This document shows positions 42,091 through 50,833 of a stretch of DNA of 64,000 nucleotides, in pieces; positions within the stretch are counted from its first letter, which is position 1, and each line of letters starts with the position of its first letter. Made by a program: the position numbers and the translations under genes. The notes under the pieces were generated by a model. That model searched no databases. It worked only from the letters and a program-made list of their open reading frames with translations, and had not been told where the DNA came from. Origin of the DNA: Candidatus Magnetomicrobium cryptolimnococcus (GTDB taxonomy: Bacteria; Nitrospirota; Thermodesulfovibrionia; Thermodesulfovibrionales; Magnetobacteriaceae); contig JAGYWI010000015.1 of NCBI GenBank assembly GCA_018606805.1, positions 1 through 64,000 on the forward strand. Reading direction: 5' to 3'.

Positions 42091-43287
42091 ATGTTAATAA
42101 AGGTACAAACACAATTATGCACTGGTTGTGAATCCTGTGTCAGTTCATGTCCGTATGATGCTATTCACATGAAGGATGCTAAGGCTTTTGTTAATGAGTA
42201 CTGTCAGGTGTGCAGGATTTGTCTAAATGTGTGTCCTGAGGGGGCTATACAGGAGATAGATGATGATAAGGATACGAAGGATGCGCAGGATTTGTCTAAG
42301 TATAAAGGGGTTTTAATCTTTGCTGAGCAACGGCAGGGGGCAATAGCACATGTGGCATTTGAGCTTCTTGGCGTTGGGCGTAAGCTTGCCGACTCACTTG
42401 GCGTTCCACTAAATGCAGCACTCTTTGGCGCTAATGACAATCAGGCAACGGAGCTAATCCGCTGGGGGGCTGATAAGGTATATCTTTGTAGCGATGAATC
42501 CTTGCAGGTCTTTAACGATGAGCCATATGCAGACTTGATGACGGATGTAATAAATGATATGAAACCTGAAATTGTGCTAGCAGGGGCTACGGCTATAGGG
42601 CGCTCATTTATACCGCGTGTGGCGGCTCGCATAAGGGCGGGGCTTACGGCAGACTGTACTTCTTTGGATATAGATACCCAAACGCGTAATTTACTAGCCA
42701 TACGACCTGCCTTTGGCGGCAACATTATGGCAACCATCGTGTGCCCCGCGGTTAGACCACAGATGGCAACCGTCCGCCCAAGGGTTATGAAAAGCGGTTT
42801 ATATGATGCTAACAAAACCGGTGAGATTGTCTCCATTGAGGCAAGCACTAATGCAAGGACAAAGGTTATTGCTTTCATGAAAGAAGAAGGTGGCTGTGCC
42901 TGTACAAACTTGCACGAGGCTGATATTATTGTCTCCGGTGGTAGAGGGGTAGGAGGGCCGGAAGGCTTTGAAAAACTGCGTGAGCTAGCAGAACTCCTTG
43001 GCGCTGCAATTGGAGCCTCACGGGCGGTCGTTGATGAGGGATGGATAGAGTATAGCCATCAAGTGGGTCAAACCGGTAAGACCGTATGCCCTAAGGTATA
43101 TATAGCGTGCGGTATCTCTGGCGCTGTACAGCACCTTGTCGGTATGCAGTCAACGGATATTATCATTGCAATTAATAAAAATCCACAAGCCCCTATATTT
43201 AATGTTGCAAACTACGGCATTGTTGCTGATGTCAAAGAGCTGATACCACTTTTAATTAAAAAATTAAAAGAGAATAAGCGGTTATGA
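42091..43287 (+). CDS. etfA: Electron transfer flavoprotein alpha subunit with N-terminal 2[4Fe-4S] ferredoxin domain
   Basis: 398 residues. Residues 8-55 form a ferredoxin domain with CTGCESCVSSCP and CQVCRICLNVCP, i.e. two [4Fe-4S] sites. EtfA proper follows from about residue 68. The FAD-binding part is clear: SGGRGVGGPEGFEKLRELA, GASRAVVDEGW, HQVGQTGKTVCPKVYIACG and GISGAVQHLVGM. A ferredoxin-fused EtfA is known in anaerobes, where it couples Etf to iron-sulfur redox partners. The stop overlaps fabD by four bases. Whether the protein takes part in electron bifurcation is unknown. Confidence 0.94.
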   Translation: MLIKVQTQLCTGCESCVSSCPYDAIHMKDAKAFVNEYCQVCRICLNVCPEGAIQEIDDDKDTKDAQDLSKYKGVLIFAEQRQGAIAHVAFELLGVGRKLADSLGVPLNAALFGANDNQATELIRWGADKVYLCSDESLQVFNDEPYADLMTDVINDMKPEIVLAGATAIGRSFIPRVAARIRAGLTADCTSLDIDTQTRNLLAIRPAFGGNIMATIVCPAVRPQMATVRPRVMKSGLYDANKTGEIVSIEASTNARTKVIAFMKEEGGCACTNLHEADIIVSGGRGVGGPEGFEKLRELAELLGAAIGASRAVVDEGWIEYSHQVGQTGKTVCPKVYIACGISGAVQHLVGMQSTDIIIAINKNPQAPIFNVANYGIVADVKELIPLLIKKLKENKRL

Positions 43288-44219
43288 AAAAAATAGCATT
43301 CGTGTTTCCTGGCCAAGGCTCTCAATATGTTGGCATGGGGCTAAAGTTATATGAGCAGTTTGATGTAGTTAAGGAAATTTATAAAAGGGCTAGTGCATGC
43401 TTAGGTTACGATACCCAACAGTTGAGCTTTTATGGGCCAAAGGAAGAACTCGATAAGACCTACCACACGCAGCCGCTTTTGCTGACAGCCTCAGTGGCCG
43501 TATATGAACTACTAACGCTAAACAACATAGTGCCACGTATAGTGGCAGGGCACAGTCTTGGCGAATACACGGCTCTTTATGCAGCCGGGGTGTTTAGCTT
43601 TGAAGATGTGCTCCTTTTAACTCAAAAACGAGCACAATTAATGCAAGAAGCAGTGCCTGCCGGTAAGGGGCTTATGGCTGCCATCTTGGGGCTTGACAGG
43701 GAGGCCGTAGACCGCGTTTGCTTAAGCGTAAGCTCAGGATATGTGTCAGCGGCTAATTACAATTGTCCTAAGCAGGTGGTCATAGCCGGTGAAAAACCAG
43801 CTGTTGAAGAGGCCATGAGACTTGCTAAACAGGAAGGCGCTAAGAAAACGATACCACTTGCCGTAAGCGTGCCCTCGCACTGTAGCCTTATGATAGAGGC
43901 ATCGGAAAAATTAGCCAAGTATCTTGATACTATTTCAATTAAAAAACCAATCATTCCGGTTGTTAATAATGCCGATGCTATGGTGCTAAGTACGGAGGAA
44001 AGTGTTAAGTCTTCACTAGTGCGCCAGCTAAATAGTCCGCTTTTATGGGAAGACTCCGTACGGATAATGGTTAACTCAGATATAGATGTGTTTATAGAAG
44101 TAGCTCCAGGTAAGACACTTTCTGGGTTAATAAAAAAGATTGATGGGGGCGTGGCTATCTATAATGTAGAAGAGCCACAAAGCCTTGAAAATACACTAAA
44201 AGCCTTAAAAGGAGAATAG
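43284..44219 (+). CDS. fabD: Malonyl-CoA-acyl carrier protein transacylase
   Basis: 311 residues. VFPGQGSQYVGMG and the nucleophile motif AGHSLGEYTAL are diagnostic; the partner His lies in AVSVPSHCSLM and the Gln/Arg sites in LLTQKRAQLMQEA. The enzyme loads malonyl units on ACP for fatty acid synthesis. It sits after the fatty-acid oxidation-type genes in one operon, with 4-base overlap to etfA and none to ilvC. Confidence 0.96.
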   Translation: MKKIAFVFPGQGSQYVGMGLKLYEQFDVVKEIYKRASACLGYDTQQLSFYGPKEELDKTYHTQPLLLTASVAVYELLTLNNIVPRIVAGHSLGEYTALYAAGVFSFEDVLLLTQKRAQLMQEAVPAGKGLMAAILGLDREAVDRVCLSVSSGYVSAANYNCPKQVVIAGEKPAVEEAMRLAKQEGAKKTIPLAVSVPSHCSLMIEASEKLAKYLDTISIKKPIIPVVNNADAMVLSTEESVKSSLVRQLNSPLLWEDSVRIMVNSDIDVFIEVAPGKTLSGLIKKIDGGVAIYNVEEPQSLENTLKALKGE

Positions 44220-45236
<1,017 letters not shown>

Positions 45237-45240
45237 TCTT

Positions 45241-45336
45241 AAAAAAAAATAGAAGAAAAAAGAAAAGAGACAAGAAAAGAAAAAATAGAAGAAAAAAGAA
45301 AAGAAAAGAAAAAAGATAGAAGAAAAAGGGGGAAGG
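45241..45336 (+). repeat. Purine-rich tract after ilvC
   Basis: Almost only A and G on the plus strand for about 95 bases, starting five bases after the ilvC stop, made of units such as agaagaaaa. Only a few pyrimidines interrupt it. It is followed by a strong terminator-like hairpin. It is the mirror image of the tract behind anmK. Confidence 0.88.
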
Positions 45337-45356
45337 ACTCTGTCCTTCCCCCTTTT
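45324..45356 (+). terminator. Terminator hairpin of the hpt-ilvC operon
   Basis: gggggaaggac (45328-45338) pairs perfectly with gtccttccccc (45342-45352) across a three-base loop, preceded by A residues and followed by tttt, so it can work in both directions. A second hairpin follows (aaagggtcgaatgacccctt near 45376). Confidence 0.85.
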
Positions 45357-45447
45357 AAACCCCCTACCTGCAAAGGGTCGAATGACCCCTTGACCCCTTA
45401 CGTGCTTATCTGGTGGTATACTCTATATCTGTGCTTACCTAACAACT

Positions 45448-45536
45448 AAAGCGCCTATTGGGGAAAGCGCAAGGCCTAAAGAAAGCCAAAAAAACGGCTT
45501 TCTTATACGGCCTCGCCATTTCCCCATAGGCGCTTT
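45448..45536. repeat. Long imperfect inverted repeat
   Basis: aaagcgcctattggggaaa and the following ggcc and agaaagcc are mirrored by ggctttctt, ggcc and atttccccataggcgcttt. Arms of about 40 bases surround a 7-base A-rich loop. No ORF is present. It could be a MITE or a large transcribed hairpin. Confidence 0.85.
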
Positions 45537-45546
45537 GGTGCTATCA

Positions 45547-45576
45547 GGGGGAGAAAAAACTCCCCCTGAAGACCCC
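45547..45576. terminator. Strong hairpin at the 3' end of the GT87-like gene
   Basis: tcagggggag pairs with ctccccctga across an A-rich loop. It is just downstream, on the minus strand, of the stop of the glycosyltransferase-like gene, a good place for a terminator, although a long T run is not evident. Confidence 0.65.
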
Positions 45577-45578
45577 CT

Positions 45579-46811
45579 CTAACTCTTTTTTATACTGGTG
45601 CGCAAGCGCACCAGAGACTTTAACACCCTTTGCCATGGCCATTCTGTCGTAATTATGACAGCACTTAAAAGCAATGCAAAAAACGGTTTTTGCCACAAAA
45701 ACAAGTAATACAACACCATATTAGTATTAAACATAATATCGCCAGAGCCAATCATTGGATTTAAAAAATTGTAGTAGTATTTGTAAATTACCCAAGCTGT
45801 CGGTGAGGCCATGCCAAACATGATAAACACTATCCACCAATTACGGTATCGGCCATCAGGCTCAGTGTATAGGCTCAGCAGTATTGGTACAAATAGTGTG
45901 TAGTAATACTCAAATCCTCTGGCATACATAGTAAAAAAGCACATAAGTGATAGGCACAGTGCCGGTATATATGCTCTTTTGCCGATAAAAAATGCTGCCC
46001 AAATCGCTATAAAGGTAGTAAGGACATAGCGTACTGTCAGATTTACGCTGGGGGTTAAAAACTCGCCAAGGGCTGCCGATAAAGTAAGCTCTTGATTCCA
46101 TCTCCAACTGTTGAATTTACTATATATAGAGGTCTCTTGCATATAGTTTAACATACCATTATTAATACAAAAGAAAAGCCCATTTTTTACATCATAACAC
46201 ATGAAAAACCATGGCATGAATGTTAGTACTAAAATACCTCCGATGATTATAATAGTTTTCCATTGGTAGCGTATAAATAGTATTAATGATGCAGGTGCTA
46301 AAACTGGTTTTGAAAGTGCACTCATAACAAAACCAGCCACCTGATAAGCCGTCTTACCACTCCATGCAAGTACCAAAGTAACCGCCAATATACTAACACT
46401 ATGATATTGCCCCTGATAATAAAGCACATACCAAGGCATAAAAAACCCTGCAAAAAACATCAACACACTATCACGAATAATGCTCCCCTTACCAATGATT
46501 TTTATACCGAAAAGTGCTAAAATCATTAAATGCAGTAATAAATTAAATGAATTAAGCAGCCAAAACCCCGCCCACGGTGGAAGATAACTTAACGGTACGG
46601 CTAACACGCAAAGTGTCGGAAAGGAGGCAAAATTAGTAGCCCATGGTCCATACTGTACATAATCTATATGGGAGGTAAACGGATTTGTACCAAAACGCAC
46701 TGCTAAGGCACAGCGCGCAAGATTAAAATAATCATAGCCAAGCCACGGATGGTCAGTATTAGCACTCCACCCATTCATTTTTCTTAATAAAAACAAAACA
46801 AACAATAACAA
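45579..46811 (-). CDS. GT87-like integral membrane glycosyltransferase
   Basis: 410 residues from a TTG at 46811, with about ten membrane helices. An aspartate-rich start region (NTDHPWLGYDYFNLARCAL) and periplasmic loops resemble the GT-C family DUF2029/GT87, which uses polyprenyl-phosphate mannose or arabinose donors. The first helix appears to extend upstream (IPLWIGIGSA in frame), and a strong aaggag sits at 46876-46881, seven bases before an in-frame ATT at 46868-46866. So the true start may be an ATT codon, or the start may have been lost. No other glycan genes flank it. Confidence 0.75.
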   Translation of the reverse strand: MLLFVLFLLRKMNGWSANTDHPWLGYDYFNLARCALAVRFGTNPFTSHIDYVQYGPWATNFASFPTLCVLAVPLSYLPPWAGFWLLNSFNLLLHLMILALFGIKIIGKGSIIRDSVLMFFAGFFMPWYVLYYQGQYHSVSILAVTLVLAWSGKTAYQVAGFVMSALSKPVLAPASLILFIRYQWKTIIIIGGILVLTFMPWFFMCYDVKNGLFFCINNGMLNYMQETSIYSKFNSWRWNQELTLSAALGEFLTPSVNLTVRYVLTTFIAIWAAFFIGKRAYIPALCLSLMCFFTMYARGFEYYYTLFVPILLSLYTEPDGRYRNWWIVFIMFGMASPTAWVIYKYYYNFLNPMIGSGDIMFNTNMVLYYLFLWQKPFFALLLSAVIITTEWPWQRVLKSLVRLRTSIKKS

Positions 46812-46909
46812 TGCACTGCCAATACCAATCCAAAGTGGTATGTATTTGATTTTATTGTTCTTATTAATAACGGGTCTCCTTAGCTCTATCGTTTTATTTT
46901 ATTTTTTTG

Positions 46910-47029
46910 TAATAGTTCAGCCCCCACGTTGTCATTGCGAGGAGCAATAGCGACGAAGCAATCCCCCTTTTTTATGGAGAGAGATTGCTTCGCTGCGCTC
47001 GCAATGACAACGTGGGGGCTGAACTATTA
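46910..47029. repeat. Large 'CATTGCGAGGAGC' inverted repeat, copy 1
   Basis: A 32-base perfect arm, ending gtcattgcgag, is mirrored by ctcgcaatgac and the rest up to 47029, followed inward by gacgaagcaatc against gattgcttcgctg. The outer parts read taatagttcagcccccacg. It starts four bases after the stop of the NtrC-like gene. Sequences of this type are widespread in several bacterial phyla and may work as mobile palindromes or RNA hairpins. Confidence 0.92.
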
Positions 47030-47033
47030 CGTT

Positions 47034-48401
47034 TTAAATACCATGAATCTTCATTTTCCGTAGCAGTGTTTTAAAGTCAACTTGCAAAAGCGTAGCAGCT
47101 TTGGTTTTATTTCCCTTTGTTTGCATAAGTGCGTTTTTAATAGCCCACTCCTCAGCTTCTTTTAAAGTCAGCACGGCAGTGCGAGTAGATTTTTCTTTCT
47201 TTTTTGATATAGTCATTTTCTTTGGATTATTAAACAAATATTTAACTTCTTCTGGCTGCAGATAGACACTTTCAGACAATAACACGAGGTTTCTCAGTAC
47301 ACCTCGTAATTCCCGAAAATTTCTTGGCCAATTGTACGAAACTAGTGTTTTCATAATATTATTATTAAGTTCAATTGTATCTTTGTCCAATTCTCTAATT
47401 ATATCATTTAGGATTTTTTTAACAATTATAGGAATATCTTCAGGTCTTTCTCTTAATGGTGGGATTTTAATAGTAATTTGTCCAAGCTTACTAATAAGTT
47501 CTTTATTAAACATGCTATGTTGGATTAAATCCGCCAAATCCGGTCCACATGTGGATATAAGCTTGATGGCATGCAACATGTCTTCTTTATTTCTTAAAAT
47601 CTTAAGCAGCTTGCCTTGCATTTTCAATGACATGTTGTCAATATTTTCCAACACTAAAGTAAGCTCCCCTGCCGTTTGTTCAAATATGGCAACGCTTTTT
47701 GCTGCTTTTTCTTTAGTGTTTAGCTCTTCTCCAAAGAGTTTACCCTCTATGGTTTTTTCCGTCAGGCGCTTAAAATCAAGCACTATGTATGGTTTTTCTG
47801 ACCTGTCGCTTAATCCGTGTATTATAAATGCAACAGAGGACTTTCCAACTCCTTCCTCCCCCTGTATTAATACTGGGAAGTTTAAGCGGAAGGCATCTTT
47901 TATTTGATTAAACATATTTTCCTTTATAACAAAACTGCTGCCAAAAATGCCCTCTAATATTTTATCTATTTCTACATTAAGTGCGTTGATTTCTTGTTTT
48001 TGAAAATATGTTATCATTAACTGTTTTATTGCAATTTCTAACATATCAGTATCAATCGGCTTTCTTATAAATTTATCTACGCCAATGTCAATCGCCTTTG
48101 TTAAGTAGGGCAGCTCTTCACTATTAAAAAGCATTATTATCTGTGCAGCCGGATTTTTTATTTTTATAGCGCTTGCCATAGATATGCCATCCATCACAGG
48201 CATTAACGTATCAGTAATAACAATGTGTGGGACATATTTATTAAATAGGTCTAATCCTTCTGAACCGTTTTGTGCTATAATATATCTAAACTGCTTTGAC
48301 TGGAGGTTTTTTAATTCATCTATAAGCTCTTCATCACAGCCAGTATATATAACAGTAAGATCATCAAGCAAAATATCTTTGTAAGCGCCAGCTTTGCTCA
48401 T
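47034..48401 (-). CDS. NtrC-like response regulator with degenerate AAA+ domain
   Basis: 455 residues: receiver domain (phospho-acceptor Asp in IVITDTLMPVMDG), AAA+ domain and a Fis-type HTH (KGNKTKAATLLQVDFKTLLRKM). Walker A is kept (GEEGVGKSS), but the region that should read GAFTGA has KLFGEELNTKEKAAKS, and Walker B is changed to LTLVLENIDN where the usual form is TLFLDEIG. PLRERPEDIP and the arginine-containing helix are kept. GAFTGA is needed to contact sigma-54, so the protein probably cannot open sigma-54 promoters by the usual path. It may bind DNA as a repressor or antagonist. The CoA-binding protein gene ends 20 bases upstream. Confidence 0.9.
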   Translation of the reverse strand: MSKAGAYKDILLDDLTVIYTGCDEELIDELKNLQSKQFRYIIAQNGSEGLDLFNKYVPHIVITDTLMPVMDGISMASAIKIKNPAAQIIMLFNSEELPYLTKAIDIGVDKFIRKPIDTDMLEIAIKQLMITYFQKQEINALNVEIDKILEGIFGSSFVIKENMFNQIKDAFRLNFPVLIQGEEGVGKSSVAFIIHGLSDRSEKPYIVLDFKRLTEKTIEGKLFGEELNTKEKAAKSVAIFEQTAGELTLVLENIDNMSLKMQGKLLKILRNKEDMLHAIKLISTCGPDLADLIQHSMFNKELISKLGQITIKIPPLRERPEDIPIIVKKILNDIIRELDKDTIELNNNIMKTLVSYNWPRNFRELRGVLRNLVLLSESVYLQPEEVKYLFNNPKKMTISKKKEKSTRTAVLTLKEAEEWAIKNALMQTKGNKTKAATLLQVDFKTLLRKMKIHGI

Positions 48402-48420
48402 AATTTAACCCAAGTATCTT

Positions 48421-48837
48421 TTAATTACAACTCTTAATGTACTCGGTGTACATACACCGATTTTGGATAAAGATTATACCGGCAGAAGTAGCCAGTTTTT
48501 CTGCCTCATCATTTATGATGCCAGATTGAAGCCAGATTACCTTAATATCCCCTCTTTTCCTTTTTCTATCAACTGCCATTTTTACAATATCAAGCGCTTC
48601 CTTTGAGGGTCTAAACACCTCCACAATATCAATGTCCTCCTCGATTGTTTGTAAAGATGAATGGCTTTGTTTGCCAGCTATTTGTTGGGCATTGGGGTTA
48701 ACAGGGATTATATTGTACCCCTTCGACATCAAAAACATTGGGACACGGTGCGACGGTTTTTCGCTGTTGGCTGACATACCATAAACTGCAATTGTTTTAC
48801 ACTTTTTAAATATGCCTTCATAATTTCCATTGAACAT
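48421..48837 (-). CDS. CoA-binding domain protein (YccU family)
   Basis: 138 residues from the ATG at 48837, chosen for gggaggag nine bases before it; the longer frame to 48879 has no site. A Rossmann-like CoA-binding fold is indicated by KTIAVYGMSANSEKPSHRV, then VNPNAQQIAGKQSH and VIWLQSGIINDEAEKLA. The family is of unknown role. It stands as the first gene of the unit with the NtrC-like regulator. Confidence 0.88.
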   Translation of the reverse strand: MFNGNYEGIFKKCKTIAVYGMSANSEKPSHRVPMFLMSKGYNIIPVNPNAQQIAGKQSHSSLQTIEEDIDIVEVFRPSKEALDIVKMAVDRKRKRGDIKVIWLQSGIINDEAEKLATSAGIIFIQNRCMYTEYIKSCN

Positions 48838-48921
48838 TACGTATAACTCCTCCCTAAAACTACTAATGAAAAGTATCATAGCATTATTGTAAAAAAAATA
48901 AATTTCTTAATTAGTTTATGA

Positions 48922-48933
48922 TATAATTATAAT
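48922..48933 (+). promoter_or_regulatory. Putative -10 elements of the candidate RNA
   Basis: TATAAT occurs at 48922-48927 and again at 48928-48933. A TTAATT near 48908 could act as a weak -35 for one of them. Divergent from the CoA-binding protein gene, so it would drive transcription towards the candidate RNA. Confidence 0.35.
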
Positions 48934-48952
48934 GATGGTTAGGTGTAAACAA

Positions 48953-49041
48953 AAGAGCGGTAAGACCGTTATAAGTTCCCTTGGTGTTCCCTCCCGGAGG
49001 TTGGTAAAGCTAAGAGGAGTTAACTTATAAGGCACGCTCTT
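48953..49041 (+). ncRNA. Candidate structured RNA (unclassified)
   Basis: A closing stem aagagcg (48953-48959) pairs with cgctctt (49035-49041); inside it cggt and accg form a small hairpin, and ttataagtt (48969-48977) pairs with aacttataa (49022-49030). A further cctcc/ggagg hairpin lies in the loop. Two overlapping tataat boxes sit at 48922-48933, about 20 bases upstream. This three-way-junction-like shape and the promoter fit a small RNA, but the sequence does not match 6S, SRP or THF riboswitch consensus that I know. Confidence 0.45.
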
Positions 49042-49047
49042 CTTCCC

Positions 49048-49683
49048 TTACTGTGGTGGAGGATATATATTATCATATTTTATATTTGTTTCAAAAATAT
49101 TATACCATTGTAAATCCTTTTGCTCATATTTTCTAAAAATACCCCATGAAAACAAATCTACTGCCTGTATACCATAATTTTCATGAGATTTACTATGGCG
49201 TATCTTATGGCAACATTCCTTTAATTCTGATTGACCTATAATATATTTGTTAAAGTTTTCTATTGCAAGTTTATTTTTACTCTTATCAATAATCAATTCT
49301 GTACTTGTCGCTGTTTTTATATCTGGTATCTTATCTATTAGAGTTTTTACCATAAAATTATACATAATATTTTTTTTATTTCTTAAATCAGCCAATTTGC
49401 CTTTATCAAAAGTTAGGGTATAAATACAAAAAGGTAGCATAATTGAAGAAATACTATCATAGAAATAACGTTTAACCTCAATAGAGGTGTTACTACCCTT
49501 TAATTCATGTGTATTTGGTAACTTTCTCTTTATGGTCTTTTTTACTACGTTAATTAACCGTCTATTATTGTCAAACCCTTTAAGTAACATAACTGTAACT
49601 GTAAAAAATTTGGTTGTTTTATCGTTTGAAAAATCAAATCCTAAATCACCACTTTCATCAAGGTAAAGATACAGTAAATCCAA
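49048..49683 (-). CDS. DUF3800 domain protein
   Basis: 211 residues. The N-terminus LLYLYLDESGDLGFDF carries the DESGD motif of DUF3800, and the C-terminus has HKIRHSKSHENYGIQAVDLFSWG with the conserved D in 'QxxDlf'. The fold is thought to be RNase H-like; the biochemical role is unknown, and such genes often occur near mobile or defence loci. It converges with the candidate RNA and ends seven bases from it. Confidence 0.85.
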   Translation of the reverse strand: MDLLYLYLDESGDLGFDFSNDKTTKFFTVTVMLLKGFDNNRRLINVVKKTIKRKLPNTHELKGSNTSIEVKRYFYDSISSIMLPFCIYTLTFDKGKLADLRNKKNIMYNFMVKTLIDKIPDIKTATSTELIIDKSKNKLAIENFNKYIIGQSELKECCHKIRHSKSHENYGIQAVDLFSWGIFRKYEQKDLQWYNIFETNIKYDNIYPPPQ

Positions 49684-49837
49684 TAAACCAAAAGTCCCCC
49701 TAAACTAACATTCACACCTTGAAATAACCGAGATAGGGAAGCACACCTTCAACTATTCACAATTCCCATATTTTCTCTCTTAAAAACAGTACACAACTTT
49801 TTCTATTCTTATATATTTTTATACATCAAAAAATAAA

Positions 49838-50809
49838 CTATACATACAACAAAGGACTATTAATAAATACATTTCTCTGTGCAGAAAGCACGGTGTTTTC
49901 TAAAAGCATTGCTATTGTTACTGGTCCAACGCCACCGGGTACAGGCGTTACCATTGCAGCCTTTTCTACTACACTTTCATACTCGACATCACCCACAATT
50001 GTCCCATCATCAAGCACCACTATCCCCACATCAATAACCACCGCCCCTAACTTAATCTTTTCCCCCGTAATAAGCCCCCGCACACCCGTAGCGCTACAAA
50101 CAATATCCGCATTTTTTAAGTAAAAATCCACATCCTCAGTAGACTTATGACAAACAGAAACCGTAGCCTCCTTTGACAAAAGCATAAGGGCTAGCGGTTT
50201 ACCAACGGCTAAGCTCTTACCCACTACGACCGCATTTTTCCCTCTGACATTTACACCATAGTGTTCAATAAGTCTTATAACACCGTGAGGCGTACAAGGC
50301 AAAAAACTGCTTGGCAGCAATGGAAAACACTCCGGTGATTTTTTAAAAAAATGCCCATGGACAGTAACCCCGTCTGCTTTGTTTTTAAAAATCTGAAACA
50401 TAGACTCTTCTGCCGCAAGCCGTCCCACGGAAACTGAGCCAAGACCGTCTATGTCTTTTTCTGCTGCTATGGCGTTAACAATTCTCCTTGGATTTATCCT
50501 TCTTGGTAGGGGAAACAGTACTAATAGGCCATTTACTCTTTCATTGCTGTTAATACTGTTTATTACATTTAAGAGCTTATTTACGGTAACATCCTCCGGC
50601 AATTTATACTCATATACCGTGATGCCAACACCTTTAGCAGCTTTTAAGGTAGAAAAAAAATATTGTTTAGATGCCCTGTTATTCCCAACAAGCATAATAG
50701 CAAGCCCTACATCTATGCCGTCGCTATTTAGCTTTTCTACTTCAAATTTGACTTCCGCCTTTATTTCATTGGCAAGCCCTCGACCATCCATAATAGTAGC
50801 ACTAGCCAT
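49838..50809 (-). CDS. folD: FolD-like methylenetetrahydrofolate dehydrogenase/cyclohydrolase with altered active site
   Basis: 323 residues; most FolD proteins have about 285. The NADP-binding part is normal: PCTPHGVIRLI, VVVGKSLAVGKPLALMLL, ATVSVCHKST and TPVPGGVGPVTIAMLLENT. In the folate site, Tyr of the YVxxKxKA motif is kept but the catalytic Lys is replaced by Thr (QYFFSTLKAA), and the Gln of the usual VQLPLP is replaced (GLLVLFPLPRR). The later Asp (EKDIDGLG) is kept, but the usual FHPxN is not. The changes argue for lost or altered cyclohydrolase activity. An insertion of ~30 residues around residue 155-185 is also seen. Confidence 0.9.
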   Translation of the reverse strand: MASATIMDGRGLANEIKAEVKFEVEKLNSDGIDVGLAIMLVGNNRASKQYFFSTLKAAKGVGITVYEYKLPEDVTVNKLLNVINSINSNERVNGLLVLFPLPRRINPRRIVNAIAAEKDIDGLGSVSVGRLAAEESMFQIFKNKADGVTVHGHFFKKSPECFPLLPSSFLPCTPHGVIRLIEHYGVNVRGKNAVVVGKSLAVGKPLALMLLSKEATVSVCHKSTEDVDFYLKNADIVCSATGVRGLITGEKIKLGAVVIDVGIVVLDDGTIVGDVEYESVVEKAAMVTPVPGGVGPVTIAMLLENTVLSAQRNVFINSPLLYV

Positions 50810-50833
50810 TATACCTCACTTCAAAAAGGGTTA

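Noticed and set aside
45241-45590. CRISPR-like clustering of hairpins
   Set aside because: The units are unrelated to each other and have no regular spacers; no cas gene is near.
48950-49045. 6S RNA, SRP RNA or THF riboswitch
   Set aside because: The SRP core with its GGAAGG and GCAGCC parts is absent, the length is short for 6S RNA, and folD lies on the other strand and is not downstream.
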